DNA of 64,000 nucleotides from Gemmatimonadetes bacterium SCN 70-22 (GTDB lineage: Bacteria; Gemmatimonadota; Gemmatimonadetes; Gemmatimonadales; Gemmatimonadaceae), in assembly GCA_001724275.1 (NCBI GenBank), contig MEDZ01000015.1, positions 101,557 through 165,556 of the forward strand, given 5' to 3'. The notes beneath the pieces were generated by a model that was not told the DNA's origin, did not search any database, and was given only the letters and a program-made list of their open reading frames with translations. Shown here piece by piece: positions 26,679 to 35,246 of the stretch; the first letter of the stretch is position 1; the number at the start of each line of letters is the position of its first letter. Both the position numbers and the translations under genes were made by a program.

Positions 26679-27061
26679 GCGCGGTTCCGTGGCCCGGCCG
26701 AGGGCCACTCCGCCGCAGCTGCCGCCTGCTGCGCGAGGTACACCACGCGCAGCACCAGCAGGTACGCGGCGAGGCACACCGGGACGGCGAAGGCGGCGAT
26801 TGCCCCTGACGGCTGTCCGAGCGGCGTGAGGGCGAGGATGCCGCCGGTGACGGCGAGGGCGACCGAGAGGCGCACGAGGAGGAGCAAGCGGTCGCGCGCG
26901 CGCCTTCCCGACCGGGCAAGGGGGATCAGCGCCGCCACACCCAGCCAGAGCGGCTGGGTGAAGAAGAGGTTCTGGTTGCCGTGGGTGGCGACGTGCTGGG
27001 TCGCGATCCACAGGAGGAGGAGGAGGAGGCCGAAGAAGCCCGCGGCGACGGCCCACGCCAT
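26675..27061 (-). CDS. Two-part membrane segment, probably the displaced C-terminus of the DUF4105 protein
   Basis: The frame encodes 128 aa with three or four hydrophobic helices: AWAVAAGFFGLLLLLLWIA, FTQPLWLGVAALIPLA, VALAVTGGILALTP and VPVCLAAYLLVLRVVYLA. It is read in a different frame from the DUF4105 gene that runs through its first 136 bases. Read alone it is a small membrane protein starting at ATG 27061. More likely it is the natural C-terminal membrane domain of that gene, cut off by a frameshift near 27062-27085. Its stop overlaps the hyuA start (ATGA), which favours its being the expressed 3' end. Confidence 0.55.
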   Translation of the reverse strand: MAWAVAAGFFGLLLLLLWIATQHVATHGNQNLFFTQPLWLGVAALIPLARSGRRARDRLLLLVRLSVALAVTGGILALTPLGQPSGAIAAFAVPVCLAAYLLVLRVVYLAQQAAAAAEWPSAGPRNRA

Positions 27062-27933
27062 GGCGAGCGTTCCGGCGTCCGCGTCGCCTGGAAGAGCACG
27101 TCCTCCGACGCCACGAGGGGGACCATGGCCCCCGATGCATCCGGGATGCGCACGTCGCGCAGGCGGCGTTGCACCTCCATGGGGATGAACATCGCCTCCC
27201 AGGCCGTGATCGGGCGGTCGGTCGGGGCCCCCAGCCCGAGGTCGATCCCGGTGCGCGTCCAGAACATCCCATCCATCAGCCGCAACGAATGGTCACGGTA
27301 GGTCATGGCGGTCGGCTGCGGCTCGGTGGCGCGGCGAATCGCCCCACCGAGCACCAGGTCGAGCGCGTCGCGCACCCGCGTCGAGCAGTTGTCCCGGTAG
27401 TAGTCGTACCGGTAGAACTTGTTCTCGTCGCGGGCGTTCCACTCCACGACCCGCCGTAGGGAGTCCTTCTGCGCCGGGGAGAGGTTGAGCCACTGGATGG
27501 TGACCGATCGGTTGGCCATCTGGTAGGCCACCAACGTCTGCACCGCATCGAACGGGGCCATCCAGTACAGCATCTCCCCGCGCAGGAAGCGCGGAAGGAA
27601 CCCCGGCTGGTCGAAGGAGAACATCCCCCAGTTGTAGACCAGGTCCGTCCCGGTGCTGCGGTCGCGAATCCCGATCGCGTTGTGGCCGAAGCGTTCCCAG
27701 AGGAGGTCGCCCTGCCCCATCGTCATCACGTAGACGTCGAGCTCGCTCCCGGCGACGGCCGGCGACGGGGGAGCCACGGCGCCTGGTGACGCGGCGACGC
27801 TCGGCTGGGCGGATGCGGCTGGCGGCACTCCGGCGGCGAGCGCGCCGGCCGCGAGGGCGGCCGTCGCCAGCGCGACTCGCCGCCGCCAGGGGCGCCGCCA
27901 CCAGGGGCGCCGCGGCGTGCAATGGAAGGTCAC
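26926..27933 (-). CDS. DUF4105 (Lnb N-terminal periplasmic domain) protein, probable frameshift at 3' end
   Basis: The 335-aa reading has a signal-anchor (about 16-42) and the DUF4105 core: SELDVYVMTMGQGDLLWERFGHNAIGI, LVYNWGMFSFDQPGF, then Y-D-Y-Y-R-D-N-C-S-T-R-V with the conserved Asn-Cys. The family resembles cysteine-hydrolase folds acting in the periplasm. After ATRTPERS (about residue 290) the sequence becomes Ser/Arg low complexity, typical of a wrong frame, while the +1 frame there gives membrane helices. GTG 27933 overlaps the Gfo/Idh stop as GTGA. Confidence 0.7.
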   Translation of the reverse strand: MTFHCTPRRPWWRRPWRRRVALATAALAAGALAAGVPPAASAQPSVAASPGAVAPPSPAVAGSELDVYVMTMGQGDLLWERFGHNAIGIRDRSTGTDLVYNWGMFSFDQPGFLPRFLRGEMLYWMAPFDAVQTLVAYQMANRSVTIQWLNLSPAQKDSLRRVVEWNARDENKFYRYDYYRDNCSTRVRDALDLVLGGAIRRATEPQPTAMTYRDHSLRLMDGMFWTRTGIDLGLGAPTDRPITAWEAMFIPMEVQRRLRDVRIPDASGAMVPLVASEDVLFQATRTPERSPWRGPSPRASSASSSSSCGSRPSTSPPTATRTSSSPSRSGWVWRR

Positions 27934-28937
27934 AGCCGGACTTCCTTCCCTTCCTCTGCGGACTTGTAGGCGGCCTCGAGGATGCGGTGCACGATGAGCT
28001 GGTCCGTCGGGGCCTCGTACTCCGCGTCGCCGCGCAGCACCGAGATCCAGTGCGCCAGCTCCGCGCGGTACGACTGGATGAACGCGCTCTCGCGGGCCGC
28101 GGCGCCGGTGGGCGAGACGTCGACGGCCTTGCCGTTGAGCTCCTTGACCACGCGCAGCGGGGCCAGGCGGGCGCTCCCGCGCGAACAGAGCGTCTCGAAC
28201 CACCAGCGCTCGTCCTCGCCGACGTACGCCCACGAGACGTCGAAGGTGAAGGCGACGCCGTTGGCGCACTCGACGCAGAGGATGGCCGACTCCTCCACGG
28301 CGTTGGTCCCGCGGGGGCGGTCCACGTGGGCCCAGACGCGCTGGGGAGCCGGGAAGTCGGCCATCCACATGGCGAGGTCGATGAGGGGGAACCCCTGCTC
28401 GAAGAGCGCGCCCCCCCCAGCCTCCTGCCGCCGCAACCGCCACCCCTCGATCTTGCCGCGAGGGTGATAGGCCCCGGTGCGCACGCCGGTCAGCTTCCCC
28501 AGCTCGCCGCCGGACAGGAAGCCGACCAGCGCCTGGACGTCGCTGCGGAAGCGATGGTTGTTGGCGACGGCCACCTTGCGGTCGGCCCGCGCCGCGGCCG
28601 CGAGGATCCGCTCGACGCCCTTGACCCCGAGCGCCAGCGGGCGCTCGGAGAGGACGTCGACGCCGGCGGCCAGCAGCTGCAACACGTGCGGCTCGTGCAG
28701 GTGGCTGGGCGTGGCCACGATCGCCGCATCGAGCTCGTCGTAGTCGATCAGGTCGTCGATGTCGGTGAAGACGTCGGGAATGCCGAAGCGGTCGGCGAGG
28801 GCCCGCGCCTTGGCCCGGTCATTGTCGCACAGGGCCACCAGCTGCGCGCCGCGCAGCTTGGAGAGGACCGAGAGGTGCGCCACTTGTGCGATGGCGCCGG
28901 CGCCGACGACGGCGATCCGAACGGGGGGGTGCATCAA
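27930..28937 (-). CDS. Gfo/Idh/MocA family oxidoreductase with ERP in place of EKP
   Basis: The 335-aa protein has an N-terminal Rossmann domain (VRIAVVGAGAIAQVAHLSVL, about 6-25; ALCDNDRAKARALADRFG) and a C-terminal alpha/beta domain with G-G-G-A-L-F-E-Q-G near residue 175. Family members reduce or oxidise sugars and related compounds with NAD(P). The catalytic-lysine motif normally read as EKP is S-E-R-P here (about residues 95-98). ATG 28934 is an equally possible start. It precedes the DUF4105 gene with a GTGA overlap. The 81-bp gap upstream contains one CGTTAGGC octamer and no gene. Confidence 0.88.
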   Translation of the reverse strand: MMHPPVRIAVVGAGAIAQVAHLSVLSKLRGAQLVALCDNDRAKARALADRFGIPDVFTDIDDLIDYDELDAAIVATPSHLHEPHVLQLLAAGVDVLSERPLALGVKGVERILAAAARADRKVAVANNHRFRSDVQALVGFLSGGELGKLTGVRTGAYHPRGKIEGWRLRRQEAGGGALFEQGFPLIDLAMWMADFPAPQRVWAHVDRPRGTNAVEESAILCVECANGVAFTFDVSWAYVGEDERWWFETLCSRGSARLAPLRVVKELNGKAVDVSPTGAAARESAFIQSYRAELAHWISVLRGDAEYEAPTDQLIVHRILEAAYKSAEEGKEVRL

Positions 28938-29018
28938 CGAGTCTGGGGTCGGCGTTAGGCAGTGAGGGCGTGCGTCGGAGGTCCGGCGGGTCCGGCCCCC
29001 CGCGGGACGGGGAACGGA

Positions 29019-30371
29019 TCACGGGGACCGCGCCACCGTGGCACCGGGATAGTACGCCGACAGGATCGCGCGCACATCGTGCCCGGCGCGGGCGCGGGCA
29101 ATCGCACCCCACTGGCACATCCCGACGCCATGGCCGTTACCCGTGCCCCGGAGCGTCAGCTGCATCAGCCGCCCGTCACGCCCGACGACCGGCTCCGGCG
29201 AAAAATAGGTGGAGGACAGGATCTCGCCACGTGCCGTTCGCAACGTCGTGCGCAACTCGGTCCCGCTCAACCGCACCGTGCCGGCGTCGGTCTCGAGCGA
29301 CAGGGTGGCGACCCGCCCCGAGCGCGTCCGGGCGGTGACCCGCACCTCGCGCACCCCCCTCCCTGCCGACGCCCCGGTCCCCGCCACCAGCGTGGTGCGC
29401 GCCGCGAAGGCGGGGCCAGCCGCCGCCCCGTCCTCCGCGTGCGCGCGAACGTAGCGCGCGACCGCCTCGTCCAGGGCACGCCGGTCGAAGGTGCGCTCCC
29501 AGTGGAAGCGGGGCGAGATCGCGCACCAGGGCCGATCGCTCCCCGGCGGGGTGTCGCGCACCCCGCGCAGCCACGGGGCGTCCCCACCCTCCCCCCACGC
29601 CTCCGACGCGGGAACGGTGTGACCGCCGCAGGTGGAGTGATACGGCGCGGCCACCACGCGCCCGCCGTACGTCAGCACCAGCCCGGCGGTCGCCGTGATG
29701 GCCTCGTCGGCCAAGGGGTGTTCCGCCGCGATCCCCCCGTACACCTGGTCGAAGGCGCCACTGGTGAGGTCGTAGCGCCGGGCGCCCGCCTCGCGCTGCC
29801 GGACGACGGCGTAGCTGCGCGCCGCCACCGCCTGCGCCTCGAGGGCGGCCATCTCGTTAGGCGAACGCACCCCGAGCTCGAGGGGGACGACCCCGCGCAG
29901 GTACGCCTCCAGGGGGACGACGTTGACGACCAGGATGGCCGTGTCGACGGCGACGAAGGCGAGCATCCCGCGATAGCGCCGCCCGTCCCACGCCACCGCC
30001 CCCGACGCCGAGTCGGCCACCAGGACGAAGGGCTCGTCGCTCCAGGCCGTGGCCCGCGCCCCGCCGGCGAGGACGACCCGCGTCCGCAGCTGCCGGCGCT
30101 CGATGAGGACGTCGGGGCGACCGTTCCCCCGGGCGTGCACGCGCCCCCACGCGTCGCGGATGGCCCACCCGCCGTCGCCCTCCGGCGCCGCCTCGTACGC
30201 CGCCGATCCGACCACCACGCGGAGGTCGCGCGGCGGCGCGGTTCCACCATGCGCGGCGGGCGCCGGCGTCAGGGCGGACGCGACCAGAGAGGAGGCGAGC
30301 AGGGAGGACGCGACCAGGGAGGACGCGACCAGGGAGGACGCGACGAGCGAGAGGGGCGCGAGGAGCCGCAT
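29019..30371 (-). CDS. SpoIID/LytB-domain protein
   Basis: The 450-aa protein has a repeat-built signal peptide (five 15-bp units giving A-S-S-L-V) and a SpoIID domain (about 150-440). It shows NVVPLEAYLRGVVPLELG, then E-M-A-A-L-E-A-Q-A-V-A-A-R-S-Y-A with the conserved acidic residue, YHSTCGGHT, and the C-terminal GHGVGMCQWGA signature. Bacillus SpoIID is a lytic transglycosylase acting on stripped glycan; outside spore formers the role is probably general wall remodelling. It follows rimO by 30 bases. Confidence 0.9.
   Translation of the reverse strand: MRLLAPLSLVASSLVASSLVASSLLASSLVASALTPAPAAHGGTAPPRDLRVVVGSAAYEAAPEGDGGWAIRDAWGRVHARGNGRPDVLIERRQLRTRVVLAGGARATAWSDEPFVLVADSASGAVAWDGRRYRGMLAFVAVDTAILVVNVVPLEAYLRGVVPLELGVRSPNEMAALEAQAVAARSYAVVRQREAGARRYDLTSGAFDQVYGGIAAEHPLADEAITATAGLVLTYGGRVVAAPYHSTCGGHTVPASEAWGEGGDAPWLRGVRDTPPGSDRPWCAISPRFHWERTFDRRALDEAVARYVRAHAEDGAAAGPAFAARTTLVAGTGASAGRGVREVRVTARTRSGRVATLSLETDAGTVRLSGTELRTTLRTARGEILSSTYFSPEPVVGRDGRLMQLTLRGTGNGHGVGMCQWGAIARARAGHDVRAILSAYYPGATVARSP
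30277..30351. repeat. 15-bp in-frame tandem repeat in the SpoIID signal peptide
   Basis: Five 15-bp units (GACGCGACCAGGGAG and close variants) encode repeated A-S-S-L-V on the minus strand. They lengthen the hydrophobic core of the signal peptide and preserve the reading frame. Confidence 0.85.
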
Positions 30372-30401
30372 GTACGGGGGACGAACTTCCCCCGTGCGCC
30401 G

Positions 30402-31793
30402 TCAGCGCCCGAAGCTTCCCACGCTCCCCGCGGCGACGGGGAGGACGCGTCCGGTCCGCACGATGGGCCCGGGCGGCGGCGCGTCGAGGACCGACGACGC
30501 CGACGCCCGGAAGTCGTAGTCGTCGACAACCTCGTCGAGCCGAACCTCCAACACGGTTCCCGGACGAGCATCGGTGGTGATCCACGTCACCCCGTCGATG
30601 TCGTCCGCCTGCGCCTCCAGCCGCGCCTGTGCCACGCCGCGGGCGTCGGCCGGACGGTCGACCATGGCCCGCGCCCGGCGCCCGAGCCACGACTCGTAGC
30701 GCTCCGCGGTGATGAGGCGTTGCAGCTGCTGGACGCGCTCCACCCGCTCGCGCTTGACCGCGTCGGGGACGTCGTCCGGCATGTCCCAGGCGCGCGTCCC
30801 TTCCTGCGGCGAGTAGGCGAAGGCGCCCACGCGCTCCAGCTGCGCCTCCTCGAGGAAATCGAGGAGCTCCTGGAACTCGTCCTCGGTCTCGCCCGGAAAC
30901 CCGACGATGACGGTCGTGCGGATCGCGACCCCCGGGATGCGCTCGCGAATGGCCCGCAGCCGCTCGCGCTGGCGCGCCTTCCGCTCGGGGCGGCGCATGC
31001 GGGCCAGGACGGCGTCGGCCGCGTGCTGCATGGGGATGTCGAGGTAGCGCACGATGCGCGGCTCGCCGGCGATGAGGTCGAGCATCGCCGGCGACAGCCC
31101 GGCGCTGTAGATGTACAGCAGGCGGTACCACGGGATCGCCGTCTCGCGCAGGAGCGCGCGCAGCAGCTCGGGGAGGGCGGTGCCGTCGCGCACGTCGCGC
31201 CCGTAGTGCGCCAGGTCCTGGGCCACGAGGTTGACCTCGCGCGCCCCCTGCGCCTCGAGGAGCTGCGCCTCGCGCACCAGGTCGCCTAACGCGAACGACC
31301 GGTGCCGCCCGCGCATCAGCGGGATGGCGCAGAAGGCGCACCCGTGGTCGCACCCCTCGCTGATCTTGAGGTAGCGGATGTGGGGGAGCTCGCCGGCGTA
31401 CACCCGCACCCCGGGATGCTGCAGGAGCGGGGCGTCGGCCAGCAGGCCGCGCGCCTCGAGCTCGGGAACCAGCCGGTCGCTCTCGGCCGTCGACAGGAAG
31501 AGGTCGACCTCGGGGAGCGACTCGGCCAGCTCGTCCTTGTGGCGGGTCACCATGCACCCGACGGCCGCGACGAGCTGGCAGCGCCCCTCGTCCTTGTGCC
31601 GGGCCGCCTCGAGGATGGCGTCCAGCGACTCGCGCTTGGCGGCGTCGATGAAGCCGCACGTGTTCACGACGATCACGTCGGCCTCGCCCGCCGCCTCCGA
31701 GCGCTCGGCGCCGTGCGCCAGCAGCTCGGCGATGTAGCGCTCCGAGTCGACCGTGTTCTTGTCGCAGCCCAACGTGATGACCGAGAACTTCAT
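30402..31793 (-). CDS. rimO: Ribosomal protein S12 methylthiotransferase RimO
   Basis: RimO is a radical-SAM enzyme that methylthiolates an Asp of S12. The 463-aa protein has the UPF0004 domain with Cys10, Cys46 and Cys80 for the auxiliary cluster (LGCDKN, NTCGFID, VGCM). The radical-SAM cysteines 148, 152 and 155 are in SEGCDHGCAFC. A C-terminal TRAM-like beta domain follows (about 375-445). Asp11 after Cys10 (C-D-K-N) favours RimO over MiaB. It starts one base after the 2-hydroxyacid dehydrogenase stop. Confidence 0.95.
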   Translation of the reverse strand: MKFSVITLGCDKNTVDSERYIAELLAHGAERSEAAGEADVIVVNTCGFIDAAKRESLDAILEAARHKDEGRCQLVAAVGCMVTRHKDELAESLPEVDLFLSTAESDRLVPELEARGLLADAPLLQHPGVRVYAGELPHIRYLKISEGCDHGCAFCAIPLMRGRHRSFALGDLVREAQLLEAQGAREVNLVAQDLAHYGRDVRDGTALPELLRALLRETAIPWYRLLYIYSAGLSPAMLDLIAGEPRIVRYLDIPMQHAADAVLARMRRPERKARQRERLRAIRERIPGVAIRTTVIVGFPGETEDEFQELLDFLEEAQLERVGAFAYSPQEGTRAWDMPDDVPDAVKRERVERVQQLQRLITAERYESWLGRRARAMVDRPADARGVAQARLEAQADDIDGVTWITTDARPGTVLEVRLDEVVDDYDFRASASSVLDAPPPGPIVRTGRVLPVAAGSVGSFGR

Positions 31794-31794
31794 G

Positions 31795-32754
31795 CTAGTA
31801 CTGCCTCGTCCGGTCCACTTCCCAGCGGCTCTTCTCGCCTCGCTCGAGGCTCGCCAGGCATTCCAGGAATCCCTTCGCCGCCCCCTCGACGGTGGTGAGC
31901 CCGCTGATGTGCGGCGAGACCATCACGCGCGTGTCCTGCCACAGCGGCGATTCCACGGGGAGGGGCTCGACCCGGAAGACGTCCAGGGCCGCCCCCGCGA
32001 GCCATCCGCGGTCGAGCGCCTCGGGGATCGCCGCCTCGTCGACCACGGCGCCGCGCCCCGCGTTGATCAGGACCGCGCCGCGACAGGCCGCCAGGACGTC
32101 GCGGCTGATCAGCCCATCGGTCTCCGCCGTGAGGGGGAGCGTCACGATGAGCCAGTCGGCGACGGCCGCCACGTCCTTGAGCGCCGACACCTGTGCCGTC
32201 GCGTAGAAGACCGTCGCGTCGCCCTCGCCCGAGCGCGACACCCCGTACACCCGGCAGCCGAGCGCGTGGAACAGGCGCGCGATGTGGCTCCCGACGTCGC
32301 CCGTTCCCACCACCACCGCCGTGGTGCCGCGCAGGAGCGTGAGGTCGCGCGGCGCCCAGCGATGCAGGCGCTGGCACTGCGCGAGGTCCACGAGCTGCTG
32401 CGAGAAGGCCAGTGCGCGCGCCAGGGCCCACTCGGCGATCATCGGCCCGAACGACTCGCTGGTGCGCGTCAGCACGATGTCGCGCGGCAGTTCCACCGGA
32501 TACAGCCAGGCGTCGACCCCGGCGCCGGTGCAGTGCACCCACTTGATGTTTCCCATCGTTGGCATCGGCGGACGCCTGAACCCGACGTACGCCTCGCCCC
32601 ACGCCAGGTCCTCGGCCGTCAGGTCGGTGTACCGGTTGCCGCGGATCTCGAGGTCGGGACGCGCCGCCTGCAGCGCCTGCGCGAGTTCGGCATGGGCATT
32701 GGCCCCGATGACGATGCGTCGCGGGGCGAACGCGCCGGAGGGAGACGAGGACAT
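31795..32754 (-). CDS. D-isomer-specific 2-hydroxyacid dehydrogenase
   Basis: The 319-aa protein has the NAD-binding motif V-V-V-G-T-G-D-V-G-S (about 145-154) and the catalytic set: Arg in LINAGRGAVVDE, Glu in DVFRVEPLP and His in VSPHISG. Family members interconvert 2-oxo and D-2-hydroxy acids; the substrate (glyoxylate/hydroxypyruvate type is most common) is not resolved. It stands first in a probable unit with rimO and the SpoIID-like gene. Confidence 0.9.
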   Translation of the reverse strand: MSSSPSGAFAPRRIVIGANAHAELAQALQAARPDLEIRGNRYTDLTAEDLAWGEAYVGFRRPPMPTMGNIKWVHCTGAGVDAWLYPVELPRDIVLTRTSESFGPMIAEWALARALAFSQQLVDLAQCQRLHRWAPRDLTLLRGTTAVVVGTGDVGSHIARLFHALGCRVYGVSRSGEGDATVFYATAQVSALKDVAAVADWLIVTLPLTAETDGLISRDVLAACRGAVLINAGRGAVVDEAAIPEALDRGWLAGAALDVFRVEPLPVESPLWQDTRVMVSPHISGLTTVEGAAKGFLECLASLERGEKSRWEVDRTRQY

Positions 32755-32778
32755 GGGAAGGACGTGATGGAAACGGAC

Positions 32779-32810
32779 GGGCGGGAGGCGCCGACACGCG
32801 CCTCCCGCCC
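32779..32810 (-). terminator. 13-bp hairpin between the solute-binding gene and the dehydrogenase gene
   Basis: GGGCGGGAGGCGC (32779-32791) is the exact complement of 32798-32810 around a six-base loop. On the minus strand it follows the solute-binding gene by 23 bases, so it may terminate that gene. It also lies between a promoter-like box and the dehydrogenase start, so a leader hairpin is possible. Confidence 0.55.
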
Positions 32811-32812
32811 GG

Positions 32813-32820
32813 GAAAGGTA
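32813..32820 (-). promoter_or_regulatory. Candidate -7/-10 element TACCTTTC before the dehydrogenase gene
   Basis: The minus strand reads TTACCTTTCCC, the same TACCTTTCC core as upstream of the Crp-family gene, about 58 bases before ATG 32754. The hairpin lies between box and gene. Confidence 0.35.
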
Positions 32821-32833
32821 ACCGGTGCGGCCC

Positions 32834-34561
32834 CTACCCGGCCGAGTCGCCGGGCGAGGCGCCTCGCCCCCCGGCCACCGGCGCGTCGAGCGGGATGCGA
32901 TCGCGGGCGATGCGACGCGCGGGCTCGATCCGCCAGTCGGCCAGGTGGATCCACCACCCCACCGCCGGGAGGGTCCCCGGATCGATGCGGTTGTTGATGC
33001 CGGCGACCATGCGCGGCTCGTACAGGAAGACCGCCGCGGCGTCGGCGATGATCCGGGCGTAGGCGCGCCGGTACATCGACCGCGCCCGTTGGGCGTCGAA
33101 CTCGTGCACCGCCGAGTCGAGGAGGGCGTCGACCGTGGCGCTGGCGTAGCCGCCGAAATTGCCCCCCTGCCGGTCGGGAGTGCGGTCGCTCCCGTACATG
33201 GTGCGCACGTCGGACGGACTGGGGTTGGCGTGGCTGCCGTTCATGGCGGCGTCGAAGCGCCCCGACATGAGGCGCTCCACGAACGCGTTGAACTCGAGCT
33301 CCTCGATCGTCACGTCGGCCCCGATCGCCTTCCATTGCGCCTGCAGGAGCACCGAGGCCTGGCGGCGCGGGGCGCTGGAGGTCGGGACCGCCAGCGAGAA
33401 CGCGAGCGGGCGCCCGCCCTTCTCGCGCACGCCGTTGCCGTCGAGGTCGCGCCACCCTAACGAGTCGAGCAGCGCCATGGCCGCGGCGGCGTCGTGGGCG
33501 GGGATCGCGATCGCGGTGTCGGCCGTCCACTGCGCACGCACCACGGGGCCGATGCCGAGATAGGCCAGCGTGTCGAAGACGTTGCGGGCAATGGCCTGGC
33601 GATCGACGCCGAGCGCGAGCGCGCGACGCACGGCGGCGCTGCCGAGCACCGGGTGCGGCGGCTGGCGACGGCCGCGGGCGCGGGTGTTGAAGGTCACGAA
33701 TGCATAGTCGAGCCCCTGGTACGGCACGGGACGCGTGGTCGTGGAGGCCGCCACCTTGGCGAGCGGCTCGCCCCGGAGCATCTCGACGACGTCGGCTTCC
33801 TCGTTCACCAGGCGCGCCCACATCGCCGTGGGGTCGGGCGAGACGCTCCACATGACGCGGTCGATGGACGGGCGCCCGCGATAGTTCGCCGTGTCGGCCA
33901 CGACCTCGATCACCTTGCCCCGCTCCCACCGCTTGAAACGGAAGCGCCCGTTCCCCACCGGGGCCCGCGCGAAGGGCGACTCCCCCAGCTTGTCGCGTGG
34001 CACGCCAGCCAGGAGGTGCTCCGGGACGACCGGGAGGTTGTAGACGAAGGTGAAGAACTGCTCCGGCGAACGCCGCGCGAACCACGCGACCGCGGTGAGC
34101 GAGTCGGGGGTGCTCACCGAGTCGACGTTCGACATGCTCTCGCCCAACGGCGCGCCGACGCGCGGGTCCTTCAGCAGTTCGAGCGAGAACCTGACGTCGC
34201 GCGAGGTCACGGGCCGGCCGTCGTGCCAGCGGGCGCGTGGATCGATGGCGAACGCGATGGAGAGCGAGTCGGGGGCCCACGTCCATCGGGCGGCGAGCCG
34301 TGGCTCGTAGCCCGCGTCGCCAACGGTGCTCATCGACGCCGGCGGGGCGGCGAGGGGTTCGAAGAGCTGGTCGACGACCTGCTTGGCGACGAGCTGCTGC
34401 ACCAGCGTCGGGAGGAGGACGTCCGCGTCAGCGGCGGTCGCGATGACGACCGTGCCCCGCCCCCGGCCGTTCCCCACGCGCTCGCCGGCGCAGCCCAGGA
34501 CGGCGATGGCAGCGGCGGCAGCGACCAGGGCCGGGACGAGGCTGAGCGAGCGAGACGCCAT
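32834..34561 (-). CDS. ABC-type peptide/solute-binding lipoprotein (SBP_bac_5 family)
   Basis: The 575-aa protein carries a lipoprotein signal (MASRSLSLVPALVAAAAAIAVLGC, Cys24) and the family-5 extracellular binding fold: W-A-P-D-S-L-S-I-A-F, RWHDGRPVTSRDVRFSLELLKDP, and later RRALALGVDRQAIARNVF. These proteins deliver peptides, opines or nickel to DppBCDF-type importers. No permease or ATPase gene is nearby, so the partner transporter is elsewhere or absent. ATG 34561 is chosen for the lipobox; upstream Met would add 20 residues of non-signal sequence. Confidence 0.88.
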   Translation of the reverse strand: MASRSLSLVPALVAAAAAIAVLGCAGERVGNGRGRGTVVIATAADADVLLPTLVQQLVAKQVVDQLFEPLAAPPASMSTVGDAGYEPRLAARWTWAPDSLSIAFAIDPRARWHDGRPVTSRDVRFSLELLKDPRVGAPLGESMSNVDSVSTPDSLTAVAWFARRSPEQFFTFVYNLPVVPEHLLAGVPRDKLGESPFARAPVGNGRFRFKRWERGKVIEVVADTANYRGRPSIDRVMWSVSPDPTAMWARLVNEEADVVEMLRGEPLAKVAASTTTRPVPYQGLDYAFVTFNTRARGRRQPPHPVLGSAAVRRALALGVDRQAIARNVFDTLAYLGIGPVVRAQWTADTAIAIPAHDAAAAMALLDSLGWRDLDGNGVREKGGRPLAFSLAVPTSSAPRRQASVLLQAQWKAIGADVTIEELEFNAFVERLMSGRFDAAMNGSHANPSPSDVRTMYGSDRTPDRQGGNFGGYASATVDALLDSAVHEFDAQRARSMYRRAYARIIADAAAVFLYEPRMVAGINNRIDPGTLPAVGWWIHLADWRIEPARRIARDRIPLDAPVAGGRGASPGDSAG

Positions 34562-34650
34562 CGGAGAAGCTTCTGGTGGGAGGTCGATGCGCCAAGGACG
34601 CGCATCGGTGGGCGCGCGCAACGGGCTCGGGAGCGGGGAGCGACGCCTGG

Positions 34651-34690
34651 TGGCGCCCGGTGGCGCCCGGTGGCGCCCGGTGGCGCCCGC
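34651..34690. repeat. 10-bp tandem repeat (TGGCGCCCGG)4
   Basis: Three exact units and one variant (TGGCGCCCGC) fill part of the 156-bp gap between yajQ and the solute-binding gene. Each unit contains the palindrome GGCGCC. No gene is visible in the gap. Confidence 0.85.
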
Positions 34691-34717
34691 TGGCGACGAG
34701 GGGCGAGCGCCCCGTCG

Positions 34718-35218
34718 TCAGCGGTAGTTCCCGAACATGAGCTCGACCCCGAAGTCGGTGGAGCGCAGCAGGGCGATCGCCAGCTGCAAGTCGTCGCGGG
34801 AGGGGGAGCTCACGCGCACCTGCTCGCCCTGGATCGCGGCCTGGACCTTCTTGAGCTTGGCCTCCTTGATCGTCGCCGACACCTTCTTCGCGGTCTCGGC
34901 GTCGAGCGACATCTTGAGCCCGATCACCTTGCGGACGGTATCCCCGCCGGCGGCCTTCGTCTCGCCCACGTCGAGGTTCTTCACCGGGACCCCCCGCTTG
35001 ATCAGCTTGCTCTGCAGGATGTCGAACAGCGCCCGCATCCGGAACTCGTCGTCGGCGGTGAGGGTGAGGGTCCCGTCCGCCCGGGAGAATTCGATCGTCG
35101 CCTTGGATCCCTTGAAGTCGTAGCGGGTGGCGATCTCCTTGTCGGCCTGGTTGACCGCGTTGTCGACTTCCTGGAGATCGACGCCGGTGGTCACGTCGAA
35201 GGAGCTCAGTTGGGCCAT
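34718..35218 (-). CDS. yajQ: YajQ family nucleotide-binding protein
   Basis: The 166-aa protein opens M-A-Q-L-S-S-F-D-V-T-T and has the YajQ signature A-V-N-Q-A-D-K-E-I-A-T-R-Y-D-F-K-G-S near 22-38 and SPSRDDLQLAIALLR near the end. YajQ homologues bind nucleotides, and in Xanthomonas one is a cyclic-di-GMP effector; the role here is unknown. It follows the DUF983 gene by 28 bases. Confidence 0.95.
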   Translation of the reverse strand: MAQLSSFDVTTGVDLQEVDNAVNQADKEIATRYDFKGSKATIEFSRADGTLTLTADDEFRMRALFDILQSKLIKRGVPVKNLDVGETKAAGGDTVRKVIGLKMSLDAETAKKVSATIKEAKLKKVQAAIQGEQVRVSSPSRDDLQLAIALLRSTDFGVELMFGNYR

Positions 35219-35246
35219 GGTGTAGTACGGTGCGCGCCGAGGAAGG

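Noticed and set aside
34562..34717. Riboswitch or small RNA in the gap before yajQ
   Set aside because: The gap is explained by 10-bp repeats and G-rich sequence; no conserved structured core was recognisable.
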